The notes: generated from the letters alone by a model not told the origin. A DNA stretch of 64,000 nucleotides from Clostridiales bacterium (GCA_012841525.1 DUUO01000002.1:1-64000); one strand, 5' to 3'; counted from the stretch's first letter, positions 52,380 to 62,429 are shown. Numbers and translations: made by a program.

Positions 52380-53921
52380 ATGGGGAAAAAGAATAAAGCT
52401 AAGAAAGAAGGCAATTTTATAAAAAGATTTTTTGCACATAACGATGAGTATGATGTTCAAAACAGAGAGCTTATTGATTTTGCCATTGGCGTTTATGGTC
52501 AAAACAATACCTATAATTTAGTCAGCAGTTGGTTTGAATATTTTATGAATATGGTTTTATTTATAAAACCTTTGCATACTGGTGCGATAATGTGGCTTGC
52601 AAGAGGTTGGGATGCAATTAACGATCCACTGGCTGGTTCTATAATTGATAAAACACATTTTAAATCTGGCAAAAAACTGGGGCCATTCATTAAATATTTT
52701 TCATTACCGATAGGGGTCTTAGCGGCTTTATTATTTGTTAACTTTGGCTTTGAAAGTTACGGAGCAAAGATTTTATATGCTGTTGGTATATATTTGTTAT
52801 GGGACACATTGTATTCATTCCAAGATATTGCTCAATGGGGAATGGTTGCAAGAATTACCACGCAACCAGAGCGAAGAGAAATGGCTGCATACCTTGGTAG
52901 AATCGGTGGAAGTGTAGGCAGTTGGCTGCCAGGATTAATTTCACTTATTATTGGTTTTTCTATCGATGGTCTTATTCCTTTAACATTAAGTCAATTATTT
53001 ATCATCTTTGGTGTTCTATTTGGTTTTTTTGGAATGGTAATTTCCATGTGGCAATTAAAATGTAAAGAGCGTGCACCAGTACTTCCTCCTGAAGGTGGAC
53101 TTTTGGCAGGATTGAAATTAATTAAAAAGAACAAAATAGTTATTGCACTTACTCTAGGTAGTGTATTAAGTTGTCTTACCTTAACAATTGGTCAAATTTA
53201 TTTTTTCCAATATATGATAACAATTAACATTGGTGGCAAATCTATTAATGGTGCAACAGTCTTTTTTGCATTTGGATTAATTACTGGAATACCTGGAATG
53301 CTTGCTATGTTTTTCACTCCTTGGTTTGGAAGAAAATTAGGTGGAATGAGAAATGTTTTAATTTTTGCAAATGTAACTGTTGTTTTATCAAGAGTAATAA
53401 TGTACTTTTTTGGCTTTGAAGGAAGTAGTTTTTATATAATGGCAGTGCTTTTTGCTATTATGAATATTCCAACTTCAATGATGGGAATAGCAAGCACAGC
53501 ATTATGGGGAGATAGTTTAGATTTAATTGAATTGACAACTGGTCAAAGAAATGAGGGAACCGTTTTTGCTTTTCAAAACTTTATTGCAAAAATTTCTGGA
53601 AGCCTTTCAGCGTTAATGAATGGTATCACACTTGCCATACTAAAATTTAGTCCAGAGGCCATGGCAAATGGAGCACCGTTATCTGAAACTTTTATTAAAT
53701 ATTCTTGGCCTATATTTGCATTAGGGCCTGCATTAGGAGCGTTATTACAATTTATTCCTACTTTTATGTTGAAGTTTAACAATAAAGATAGAGACAAAAT
53801 TACTAAAGCACTTGCAGAAAAAAGAAACAAAGCGAAAAAAGAAAAAGATGGTGAAATGTTTAGTGGAAATATTCACTATGTATTAGAAACTATAGATAAA
53901 AAAGTCAAAATTCCATATTAA
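52380..53921 (+). CDS. GPH-family sugar:cation symporter
   Basis: WLARGWDAINDPLAGSIIDKTHFKSGKKLGPFIKY; ~12 TM; divergent from GH27. Confidence 0.85.
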   Translation: MGKKNKAKKEGNFIKRFFAHNDEYDVQNRELIDFAIGVYGQNNTYNLVSSWFEYFMNMVLFIKPLHTGAIMWLARGWDAINDPLAGSIIDKTHFKSGKKLGPFIKYFSLPIGVLAALLFVNFGFESYGAKILYAVGIYLLWDTLYSFQDIAQWGMVARITTQPERREMAAYLGRIGGSVGSWLPGLISLIIGFSIDGLIPLTLSQLFIIFGVLFGFFGMVISMWQLKCKERAPVLPPEGGLLAGLKLIKKNKIVIALTLGSVLSCLTLTIGQIYFFQYMITINIGGKSINGATVFFAFGLITGIPGMLAMFFTPWFGRKLGGMRNVLIFANVTVVLSRVIMYFFGFEGSSFYIMAVLFAIMNIPTSMMGIASTALWGDSLDLIELTTGQRNEGTVFAFQNFIAKISGSLSALMNGITLAILKFSPEAMANGAPLSETFIKYSWPIFALGPALGALLQFIPTFMLKFNNKDRDKITKALAEKRNKAKKEKDGEMFSGNIHYVLETIDKKVKIPY

Positions 53922-53962
53922 ATTAAATTTAATCTTCAAAAAACTAACAAAAAGATATAAAT

Positions 53963-53995
53963 AAAAAAAACCTAAAATTGCTTTAGGTTTTTTTG
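53963..53995. terminator. Hairpin between convergent MFS gene and tRNA-Val
   Basis: aaaaaaaacctaaaattgctttaggttttttt. Confidence 0.8.
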
Positions 53996-54000
53996 ATTTC

Positions 54001-54076
54001 TGGTGGACGATAACGGGCTCGAACCGCTGACTTTCTCCACGTCAAGAAGACACTCTACCAACTGAGTTAATCGTCC
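54001..54076 (-). tRNA. tRNA-Val (GAC), CCA encoded
   Basis: Minus strand GGACGAT-TA-ACTC...TCTTC-TTGACGT-GGAGA...AGCGG-TTCGAGC-CCGTT-ATCGTCC-ACCA. Confidence 0.92.
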
Positions 54077-54410
54077 ATTTGTGTATCTCATAATAACAAA
54101 TTTTCATTAAAAAAGCAATAAATATTTTTACAAAAAAACGCAACTGTAAAATATAAATTGCGAAGCTTTTGAAAACATGTATTTAGGTTCAAATGTCACT
54201 ATAAAATTGCATAATATAACATTGAATTATCTACATTAAAAAAAACACTTACTTTTAGAAAAAATATTCAAAAATTTTGCGTAGTTGCACTTACCTTTAG
54301 ACTTAACAAACTTATAGTATAGTTTCAAAACATATCTTTTTGTTTGTTACAATAACTCTGTTATGATATACTTAAAACTATAAAATTATAACATATTAAA
54401 GAGGAATTAA

Positions 54411-57400
54411 ATGAAAAAAGAGTTTTATCAAATACCAAATTTTCCAGAAATTGAACATAAGATTTTAAAGTTTTGGGAAGAGAATGATTGTTTTAATAAG
54501 TTAGTTGAAAAAAATAAAAACGGAGAACGTTTTAGATTTTTAGATGGCCCAATTACGGCAAACAACCCTATGGGTATACACCATGCTTGGGGTAGAACAT
54601 TAAAAGATGCATACATTAGATATCAAGCAATGAATGGGAAATCTTGTCAATATCAAAATGGTTTTGATGGGCAAGGACTATGGGTTGAAGTTGAAGTAGA
54701 AAAGAGTTTGGGTTTTACAGATAAAAGCGACATATTAAAGTATGGAATGGATAAATTTACTGAAGCATGTATAGCAAGAGTAAAGAAATTTTCTGATATT
54801 ATAACTGAGCAAAGTAAACGTTTAGGTCAATGGATGGACTGGGATAATTCATATTATACAAATACAGACTTGAATATTACTTCTATTTGGCACTTTTTGA
54901 AAGTTTGCCATGAAAAAGGTTGGCTTAAAAAAACACATAGACCAATGCCTTGGTGTCCAAGATGTGGAACAAGTTTATCAGATCATGAAATGGCTGGTTC
55001 ATATACTGAAATGGAACACTTATCAATATTTTCCAAACTACCTATAAAAGGAACAAACGATAAAATGTTGCTATGGACTACAACTCCATGGACACTTACA
55101 GCAAACGTTGCTCTTGCAGTAAATCCAGAAAACGAATATGTAAGAGTAAAAGTAAAATCTGATACAGCAAATATCATAATTGGAAAAGAAGCTCTTTCAA
55201 AACTTGCAGGAGATATTTTGGAAGTTAGTGAACCTTTCAAAGGCGAAGAATTAATAGGACTTGAATATGAAACCTGTTTTCCAACACTTTCAGTTCAAAA
55301 CTTTGCACATAAAATAATTCCTTGGGATTTAGTTGATGCAACAGAAGGAACAGGAGTTGTACATATTGCTCCTGGTTGCGGTGCTGAAGACTATGATCTT
55401 GGTAAAGAACAAAATATCCCAGCAATTTGTCCAATTGATGAAGAAGGACACATTCTTCCAGGATATGGAGAATTTGAAGGATATACTACAGATACAATTG
55501 TTGATAAAGTGGTCAGTTCTTTAGAAAAACAAAATAAACTTTATAAAACAGAAATGTATGCCCATAGCTATCCACAATGTTGGAGATGCAAAACATCTGT
55601 TGTATTTAAATTAGTTGATGAATGGAATATAGATACAGATGAAATTAGACCAATGATGATTGAAGCTATTAAAGATGTTGATTTTGAGCCAGAACATCTT
55701 GGTAAAAGAATGCTTGATTGGTTAAACAATATGGGAGCATGGAATATATCTAGAAAAAGATTCTATGGTTTACCTCTTCCATTTTATCCATGCCAAAAAT
55801 GTGGTCATTTAACCGTTATCGGTAGTAAAGAAGAATTAATAGAAAAAAGTACTACAAAAAGCTTAGAAGGTGTTCCACATCTACATAGGCCATATATAGA
55901 TAAAGTTAACATTTATTGTGAAAAGTGTGGAGCAGAAGTTGAAAGAATTTCAGAAGTAGGAGACTGCTGGCTGGATGCTGGTATTACATCTTTTTCAACT
56001 AAGAAATATTTTAGTGATAAAAAATATTTTGAAGACAACTTCCCTTCAGATTTAGTTTTAGAAATGAAAGAACAAATCAGACTTTGGTTTTATTCATTAT
56101 TATTCATGTCTGTCACTTTGACTGGTAAAGCTCCATATAAAAAACTTATAGGACATTCAAGTGTTGTTAGGGAAAATGGCGAAAAATTTAGTAAAACTGG
56201 ATATATGATTTTATTTGATGAAGCTGCTGAAAAAATGGGTGCAGATGTAATTAGATATCTATATTCAGCAAACCCAGTGGGTTCCGATGTGAGATTTGGT
56301 TATGGAATTGCAGAAGAATCAAAGCGTAAATTGATGTCATTTTGGAATATATATGTCTTTTTCAACATTTATGCTTCAATTGATAAACCAGACATTGAAA
56401 ATCACGTTGTAGATTATGCTAAATTAAATCATAGTGATAAATGGCTTTTAGTTAGGACTCAAGATTTTATTGATAAAGCAAGAGCTGAAATGGATAATTT
56501 TAGAACCGCTCCTTTAATCAAAGAAGTTGAGACATATGTTGATGAAGTAAGTAATTGGTACATAAGAATAAATAGAAAAAGATTTTGGAAATCAGAAAAC
56601 AAAGAAGATCAAATGAATGCATACTGGTGTCTATATCAAGCATTAAAAGCATTAATTATAGTTTTAGCACCAATAGTTCCTTTTATTACTGAATATATCT
56701 ATCAAAATACAATTAGAGTTATCGAAAAAGATGCTCCAATTTCTGTTCATCATTATTCTTATTTGAAAAAAGTTGCATTACCAAAAGGTATGGATATTGA
56801 AAAAGAAAGAAATGTTATAAAAGAAACTTCTATTACTAGAAATGTAATTGCAACCGCTCAAAGAATGAGAAATGAAGCCCAAATGAAAGTAAAACAACCT
56901 CTACAAACACTCTTTATTTCTGTAAGCGAAGAAGATAAAAATGATATTGAAAAACTTATAGATGTAATAAAAGAAGAATTAAACATAAAAGAAGTCGTTT
57001 TTACAGATGACGCCACAAATTATGAAGATACTTATTATGCTGTAAACTTTAGAGTAGCAGGTAGGGCATTAAAGGGCGAGGCTCAAAACCTAAAGTCAAT
57101 TATAGACAATATGAATCAAGACGAATATAATAACCTTACTGTTCAATTAAATACTGGAAAATTTAGTGTTGAAAAATTTACGGATTTAGATAAAGAATTA
57201 CTCGAAGCACATTCTCGTCCAAAGGCTGGATTTGTAGTAGCAAAAGAATTAAATATGACTTTAGGCTTAGATACTAACTTAAACGATGAATTGATTGAAG
57301 AAGGATTTGTAAGAGAACTTATAAGGCAAATTCAAGTTTTAAGAAAAGAAGCAGATTTTGCTGTTGAACAAAGAATTATTGCAGACATAATTTTACAAGA

Positions 57401-57548
57401 TGAATTTGCTAAAAAAGCTGTAAACGCTCATATTGATAGAATAAAAGCAGATATTTTAGCAAAAGATTTTGCTCCTATAGAAAATCCTGATATTGAAAAA
57501 ACTGTTAATGTTCAAGATTATGAAGTAATAATAAAATTGAAAAAATAA
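54411..57548 (+). CDS. ileS: Isoleucyl-tRNA synthetase, type 2 (IleRS2) with GIHH signature
   Basis: FRFLDGPITANNPMGIHHAWGRTLKDAYIRYQAMNG; CPRCGTSLSDHEM; WTTTPWTLTANVALAV; GEKFSKTGYM. Confidence 0.92.
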   Translation: MKKEFYQIPNFPEIEHKILKFWEENDCFNKLVEKNKNGERFRFLDGPITANNPMGIHHAWGRTLKDAYIRYQAMNGKSCQYQNGFDGQGLWVEVEVEKSLGFTDKSDILKYGMDKFTEACIARVKKFSDIITEQSKRLGQWMDWDNSYYTNTDLNITSIWHFLKVCHEKGWLKKTHRPMPWCPRCGTSLSDHEMAGSYTEMEHLSIFSKLPIKGTNDKMLLWTTTPWTLTANVALAVNPENEYVRVKVKSDTANIIIGKEALSKLAGDILEVSEPFKGEELIGLEYETCFPTLSVQNFAHKIIPWDLVDATEGTGVVHIAPGCGAEDYDLGKEQNIPAICPIDEEGHILPGYGEFEGYTTDTIVDKVVSSLEKQNKLYKTEMYAHSYPQCWRCKTSVVFKLVDEWNIDTDEIRPMMIEAIKDVDFEPEHLGKRMLDWLNNMGAWNISRKRFYGLPLPFYPCQKCGHLTVIGSKEELIEKSTTKSLEGVPHLHRPYIDKVNIYCEKCGAEVERISEVGDCWLDAGITSFSTKKYFSDKKYFEDNFPSDLVLEMKEQIRLWFYSLLFMSVTLTGKAPYKKLIGHSSVVRENGEKFSKTGYMILFDEAAEKMGADVIRYLYSANPVGSDVRFGYGIAEESKRKLMSFWNIYVFFNIYASIDKPDIENHVVDYAKLNHSDKWLLVRTQDFIDKARAEMDNFRTAPLIKEVETYVDEVSNWYIRINRKRFWKSENKEDQMNAYWCLYQALKALIIVLAPIVPFITEYIYQNTIRVIEKDAPISVHHYSYLKKVALPKGMDIEKERNVIKETSITRNVIATAQRMRNEAQMKVKQPLQTLFISVSEEDKNDIEKLIDVIKEELNIKEVVFTDDATNYEDTYYAVNFRVAGRALKGEAQNLKSIIDNMNQDEYNNLTVQLNTGKFSVEKFTDLDKELLEAHSRPKAGFVVAKELNMTLGLDTNLNDELIEEGFVRELIRQIQVLRKEADFAVEQRIIADIILQDEFAKKAVNAHIDRIKADILAKDFAPIENPDIEKTVNVQDYEVIIKLKK

Positions 57549-57670
57549 TAAAATAGCGTATAAATACAATATAAAATTAATATTTCTAAAATCAACTTGT
57601 TATATAAAAACAACAAAATAATGCATTTATACAAATAAATTAGTGTTTCTAAAATAAGTTTGTTATATGT
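57545..57670. repeat. Diverged ~63-bp tandem duplication after ileS
   Basis: taatatttctaaaatcaacttgttatat (~57579) vs tagtgtttctaaaataagtttgttatat (57641). Confidence 0.7.
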
Positions 57671-57698
57671 AAAAAATAAATAAAGTAGAGGAAATAAA

Positions 57699-58727
57699 AT
57701 GAAAAAGATTAAAGTCGGTGTAGTAGGTTATGGAGTCATTGGTCAAAGATTAGCAGATGGCGTCTTTATGCAAGAAGATATGGAACTCGTTGGCATTTGT
57801 GACGTAGGTGTAACTTTGGCAATTAGAGCTTTGAAAGAAAAAGGAATGCCTTACAATTTATATTTAGTTGATATGTCAAAAAAAGCAGATTTTGATAAAT
57901 ACTCAATTGAAATTTCTGGTTCTTTTGAAGATTTAGTTAAAAAATGTGATGTTATTTTAGATAGCACACCAGCAGGTATTGGAAGCAAAAATAAAGTTGT
58001 ATATCAAAAATATAATGTCAAAGCTATATTCCAAGGTGGTGAAGACAACAGCGTAGCAGATGTGTTTTTCCACGGATATGCAAACTATGAAAAAGGACTT
58101 GGTAAAGACTATCTAAAATTAACAAGCTGTAATACAACTGGCTTAATTAGAGCAGTTGATTGCTTAGATAGAGCATACGGATTAGAAAAAGTTGCAGTAA
58201 CAATAGTAAGACGCGTTGCAGATCCTGGAGATTATCATAGAGGTCTAACAAATGCACTTAAAGTTGACAAAGCACCATCACATCAAGCCGTAGACCTTAT
58301 GACAATTATGCCCCATATAGATGCAACAGGTATTTTAATTCATACTCCCGTAACTCACGGTCATATAATTACAGTTATCGCTAAAGGTAAAAATAAAATT
58401 ACAAAAGAAATGGCATTGAAGGCATTTGGTGATCACCCAAGAATTAGAATGGTTAGTATAGATGAAGGATTTTTAGGGAATGCATCATTATTTAGATATG
58501 CAAGAGATTTAGGAAATCCAAGAGGCGATATGTATGAAATAGCTATTTGGGAAGACACCGTAGTTGAAAGTGGCGATGAAATAATGTTCGCAATAAATAT
58601 TCCTCAAGAGGCTGTTACCATTCCAGAAACTATAGATGGAATCAGAGCTTCGATGAATATGCAATTAACGTCAAAAGAAGCAACTGAAAAAACAAACAAA
58701 TACTTGCATATAGGTAAATGGAAATAA
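57699..58727 (+). CDS. Type II (archaeal-type) glyceraldehyde-3-phosphate dehydrogenase
   Basis: KVGVVGYGVIGQRLADGV; STPAGIGSKNK; AIFQGGE; LTSCNTTGLIRAVDCL; IPQEAVTIPETIDGIRA. Confidence 0.9.
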   Translation: MKKIKVGVVGYGVIGQRLADGVFMQEDMELVGICDVGVTLAIRALKEKGMPYNLYLVDMSKKADFDKYSIEISGSFEDLVKKCDVILDSTPAGIGSKNKVVYQKYNVKAIFQGGEDNSVADVFFHGYANYEKGLGKDYLKLTSCNTTGLIRAVDCLDRAYGLEKVAVTIVRRVADPGDYHRGLTNALKVDKAPSHQAVDLMTIMPHIDATGILIHTPVTHGHIITVIAKGKNKITKEMALKAFGDHPRIRMVSIDEGFLGNASLFRYARDLGNPRGDMYEIAIWEDTVVESGDEIMFAINIPQEAVTIPETIDGIRASMNMQLTSKEATEKTNKYLHIGKWK

Positions 58728-58806
58728 ATAAGCATCAAGTTTTATAATAAAATATAAAACAAAAAACATATGTTCCTATTTAGAAATCCATTATTAAAGG
58801 TTAAGT

Positions 58807-60036
58807 ATGAATATAAAAAGCATTAGTCAAGTCGATGTAAAAAACAAACTTGTTTTGTTTAGGCCAGATATCAATTCTCCTATAAACAAAGAAGGTAAAA
58901 TAATTAATTTTAACAGAATAAATCAAACTCTTGAAACTCTTAATTATTTACTAAACAATAGAGCTAGGGTTGCCATTATAGCACATCAGGGAGACGTATT
59001 AGACTATCAAAACTTAATCCCACTTGAAGAACATGCAAAAATTTTATCTGAATTAACTGGCAAGAATATTGCATATATAGATGATGTTTGCGGGGATGCA
59101 GCAATTGAAAAAATTAAAAAAATTAAAAATGGAGAAGCAATTATTTTAGGTAATTTAAGATACCTTGCAGAAGAGATGTCTTCATTTGAAAATTATGTTC
59201 AATTAAATCCAGAGGACATGAAAAAAGTTTATTTGATTCGCAGGCTTGCTCCTTTGTTTGATTTATATGTAAATGATGCTTTTGCAGCAGCACATAGAAA
59301 CTCTCCAAGCATGACAGGCTTTCAACAAATTTTACCTTCAGCAGCAGGTTTTTTATTTTTTAAAGAATATACAATGTTATCTAAAGTTTTGTCTAATCCT
59401 GAAAAACCTGTTACTTTCATTTTTGGCGGAGCTAAAGTTTCAGATTCCTTTAGCATAATGGAAAAGATTTTAACTGATAATATTGCAGATAATATTTTAA
59501 CTTGTGGTTTACTTGCACAATTAATGCATTTTGCTTTTGGAACTAATCTTGGTGAAAAAAATAAGAATTTTTTAGAAAAGAAAAATATTTTAATTTATTT
59601 GGATAAAGCGAAAGAATTACTTCAAAAATATGGTGATAGAATAATTCTACCTTTGGATTTTGCATATAATAACAATGAGAAAAGAACAGAAATTTTAGTT
59701 TCTGATTTTCCAAAAGAAGTTGAAATTTTGGACATTGGCGAAAAAACCATAGAACTTTATAGACAATATATTTTAAATAGCAAGACAATTTTCTATAATG
59801 GTCCAAGCGGAGTTTATGAGGATAGTAGATTTGAAAACGGCACAAAAGGCATATTCGATGCAATTGCAGATTCAAACGGTTTTTCGGTAATTGGTGGTGG
59901 TGATACTGTAACGGCTTTAAAAAAACTTTCAAATGAATCTAGTGTTAGTTATGTCTCAACTGCAGGTGGAGCAATGATACAATTTTTAAGTGGTAAAACA
60001 CTTCCACTAATTAAGGCGATGATAAACAGTAAATAA
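58807..60036 (+). CDS. pgk: Phosphoglycerate kinase, archaeal-type
   Basis: KLVLFRPDINSPI; AIIAHQGD; LEEHAKILSELTG; RRLAPLFDLYVNDAFAAAHRNSPSMTGF; LPSAAGFLFFKE; FIFGGAKVSDS. Confidence 0.9.
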   Translation: MNIKSISQVDVKNKLVLFRPDINSPINKEGKIINFNRINQTLETLNYLLNNRARVAIIAHQGDVLDYQNLIPLEEHAKILSELTGKNIAYIDDVCGDAAIEKIKKIKNGEAIILGNLRYLAEEMSSFENYVQLNPEDMKKVYLIRRLAPLFDLYVNDAFAAAHRNSPSMTGFQQILPSAAGFLFFKEYTMLSKVLSNPEKPVTFIFGGAKVSDSFSIMEKILTDNIADNILTCGLLAQLMHFAFGTNLGEKNKNFLEKKNILIYLDKAKELLQKYGDRIILPLDFAYNNNEKRTEILVSDFPKEVEILDIGEKTIELYRQYILNSKTIFYNGPSGVYEDSRFENGTKGIFDAIADSNGFSVIGGGDTVTALKKLSNESSVSYVSTAGGAMIQFLSGKTLPLIKAMINSK

Positions 60037-60166
60037 ATTTATTATACACAATTAAAGAGATAAGAATACTACCTGATGTTGTCTGGATAAAATATATAAT
60101 ATTGTAAAGTTAAATTTAACGAAGTAAAATAATAGTATAAAATAATTAAATTATATTGAGATAAAA

Positions 60167-62251
60167 ATGCAACAAAAAATATTATTTAGTCCAATGAAAA
60201 TTGGTAAAGTAGAAATTAAAAATAGGATAGTTGTTCCACCTATGTGTTTAGGATTTGGACAAATTGATGGTAGAGTTACTGAAAGATTATTAGATTATTA
60301 TGAAGAAAGAGCCAAAGGCGGTGCTGGGTTAATAATAACTGAAATTACAAGAATTAATGATAAGCACGGTGCAAGCACTTTTCAACAATTGGCAGCTTCA
60401 CAAGATTATCATATTGAATCATTAAGAGAACTTGCTAACAGAGTGCATAAGCATAATGCAAAATTATTTGTTCAATTACATCATCCAGGAAGACAAAATT
60501 ATAGTTTATTAGTAAATACTGTTCCTATTTCAATAAAATTAGATAGAATTTCAAAAGTTTACAAAAAAATACTTTACAAATCTACTCCATTTTTCAAAAA
60601 GTTGCATGACAAAAAGCTTCTTTTCGCTGCTGTTGCACCGTCAAAAGTAGAGCCTTCATATGTGACAGAAGGAAGAGTTAGGGCACTTAGACAAAGTGAG
60701 ATTAGAAAATTAATTAGACAATTTGTCAATGGAGCAATTAGAGTAAAAAATGCTGGTTGTGATGGCGTTGAATTACATGCAACTCATGGTTATTTATTAC
60801 AACAATTTTTATCTCCTCATACAAATAAAAGAACGGATAAATATGGTGGCACTTTTGAAAATAGAATGCGAATCTTACAAGAAATTATTCAAGGAATCAG
60901 GCTTGCTTGTGGAACAGATTTTCCTATTGTAGTAAGAATGAGTGCTGATGAATGTTATGACAAAATTGGTAGACCAGGTGTTGGATATGGTTTAGATGAA
61001 GGCATAAAGATTGCAAAGTATTTGGAAACATTAGGCGTGGATGCTCTTGATGTATCTTGTGGTTCATATGATGCCTTTAATACTTGGCTTGAACCTGTTT
61101 CTTGGCCTGTTGGTTGGAGAAAATATATGGCTGCTTCAATTAAAAAAGTGGTTAAAGTTCCAGTTTTAGCAGCTAACTTAATTAGATCTGCAGAACAAGC
61201 AGAAGAACAATTAGAAGCTGGAATACAAGATTTTGTTTCTCTTGGTAGACCTCATATTGCAGATCCACATTGGGCAAATAAAGTTAAATCTGACGAAGAA
61301 AAAAGTGTAAAAAGATGTATATCATGTCTATATTGTTTTGAAACAATGATAAATAATGCTTTTATTGGTGAAGCAGGCCAATGCTCTGTAAATCCATTTC
61401 TTGGTAAAGAAAAATATTTATATAATCTCAGAAGAAATGGAAATGGTAAAAAAATCATGGTTGCTGGGGCTGGTCCTGCAGGTTTAACTGCTGCGTCAAT
61501 ATTATTAAAAAGAGGTTTTGATGTCACTGTATATGAAAAAACAGATAGTGTTGGTGGGCAAGTAAAAATTGCAGCATTACCAGAAGGTAAAGGGCATTTA
61601 TGTTGGATATACGAAGATCTTGAATATGAAATATATAAACTTGGTGGAAAGATAGTTTTTAATACTGAGATTACAAAAGATTTTGTTTTAAAAGAAAAAC
61701 CACATGCTTTAATAATTGCAACTGGTTCAACTCCAAGAAAACCAACGAGCATACCAGGAATTAATGGAAAAAATGTTTATCTTGCAACTGAAATTATCAA
61801 AGAACCTAGTTTATTAATAAACAAAAAAGTTGTTTTAATAGGCTCTGGAATGACAGGTCTTGAAGCATCAGAAGTTATTGTGTCAAATCAAAATGATTTA
61901 ACCATTGTTGAAATGGCATCATCTCTTGCACCAACTACTTGGTTTCAACATGTTGATGATGTTATGCCTAAACTTAAAAAAGCAAATGTTAATTTTGTAC
62001 TAAATAGTAAGCTTGTAAAAATAGAAAATGATGGTGTCGTTGTTGAGTCTACTAAAGGGAAAAATAAAGAAGAAAAAATTGAAGCAGAAGCAATTGTTTT
62101 ATCTATGGGGGTTGTTCCTACAAATAACCTACATGCAGAACTTAAAGAAATGATGGAAAACATATATTTAGTAGGTGATGCACAAAGTCCAGGTTGTATA
62201 GGGCATGCTACCAATTCAGTTTATGATGTTGCAATTAATCAAATAGACTAA
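60167..62251 (+). CDS. OYE-type NADH:flavin / 2,4-dienoyl-CoA reductase-like Fe-S flavoprotein
   Basis: N-terminal OYE TIM barrel (LHHPGRQN; GCDGVELHATHGYLLQQFLSPHTNKRTDKYGG); CISCLYC...CSVNP; C-terminal FAD/NAD domains (VAGAGPAGLTAA; VLIGSGMTGLEAS). Confidence 0.9.
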   Translation: MQQKILFSPMKIGKVEIKNRIVVPPMCLGFGQIDGRVTERLLDYYEERAKGGAGLIITEITRINDKHGASTFQQLAASQDYHIESLRELANRVHKHNAKLFVQLHHPGRQNYSLLVNTVPISIKLDRISKVYKKILYKSTPFFKKLHDKKLLFAAVAPSKVEPSYVTEGRVRALRQSEIRKLIRQFVNGAIRVKNAGCDGVELHATHGYLLQQFLSPHTNKRTDKYGGTFENRMRILQEIIQGIRLACGTDFPIVVRMSADECYDKIGRPGVGYGLDEGIKIAKYLETLGVDALDVSCGSYDAFNTWLEPVSWPVGWRKYMAASIKKVVKVPVLAANLIRSAEQAEEQLEAGIQDFVSLGRPHIADPHWANKVKSDEEKSVKRCISCLYCFETMINNAFIGEAGQCSVNPFLGKEKYLYNLRRNGNGKKIMVAGAGPAGLTAASILLKRGFDVTVYEKTDSVGGQVKIAALPEGKGHLCWIYEDLEYEIYKLGGKIVFNTEITKDFVLKEKPHALIIATGSTPRKPTSIPGINGKNVYLATEIIKEPSLLINKKVVLIGSGMTGLEASEVIVSNQNDLTIVEMASSLAPTTWFQHVDDVMPKLKKANVNFVLNSKLVKIENDGVVVESTKGKNKEEKIEAEAIVLSMGVVPTNNLHAELKEMMENIYLVGDAQSPGCIGHATNSVYDVAINQID

Positions 62252-62352
62252 CATATAGAAAAATAAGGCTAATATAAAAAACAATTGCAAACATTTAGTA
62301 TATTTAAATAATTTCCTTTGCGAAAAAATAAAATACTAAAATAATTGTTTGC

Positions 62353-62429
62353 CGAGATGTAGCGCAGTTTGGTAGCGCGCTTGCTTCGGGAGCAAGAGGT
62401 CGCAAGTTCAAATCTTGTCATCTCGACCA
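62353..62429 (+). tRNA. tRNA-Pro (CGG), CCA encoded
   Basis: CGAGATG-TAGCGCAGTTTGGTAGCGCG-CTTGC-TTCGGGA-GCAAG-AGGTC-GCAAG-TTCAAAT-CTTGT-CATCTCG-ACCA. Confidence 0.95.
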
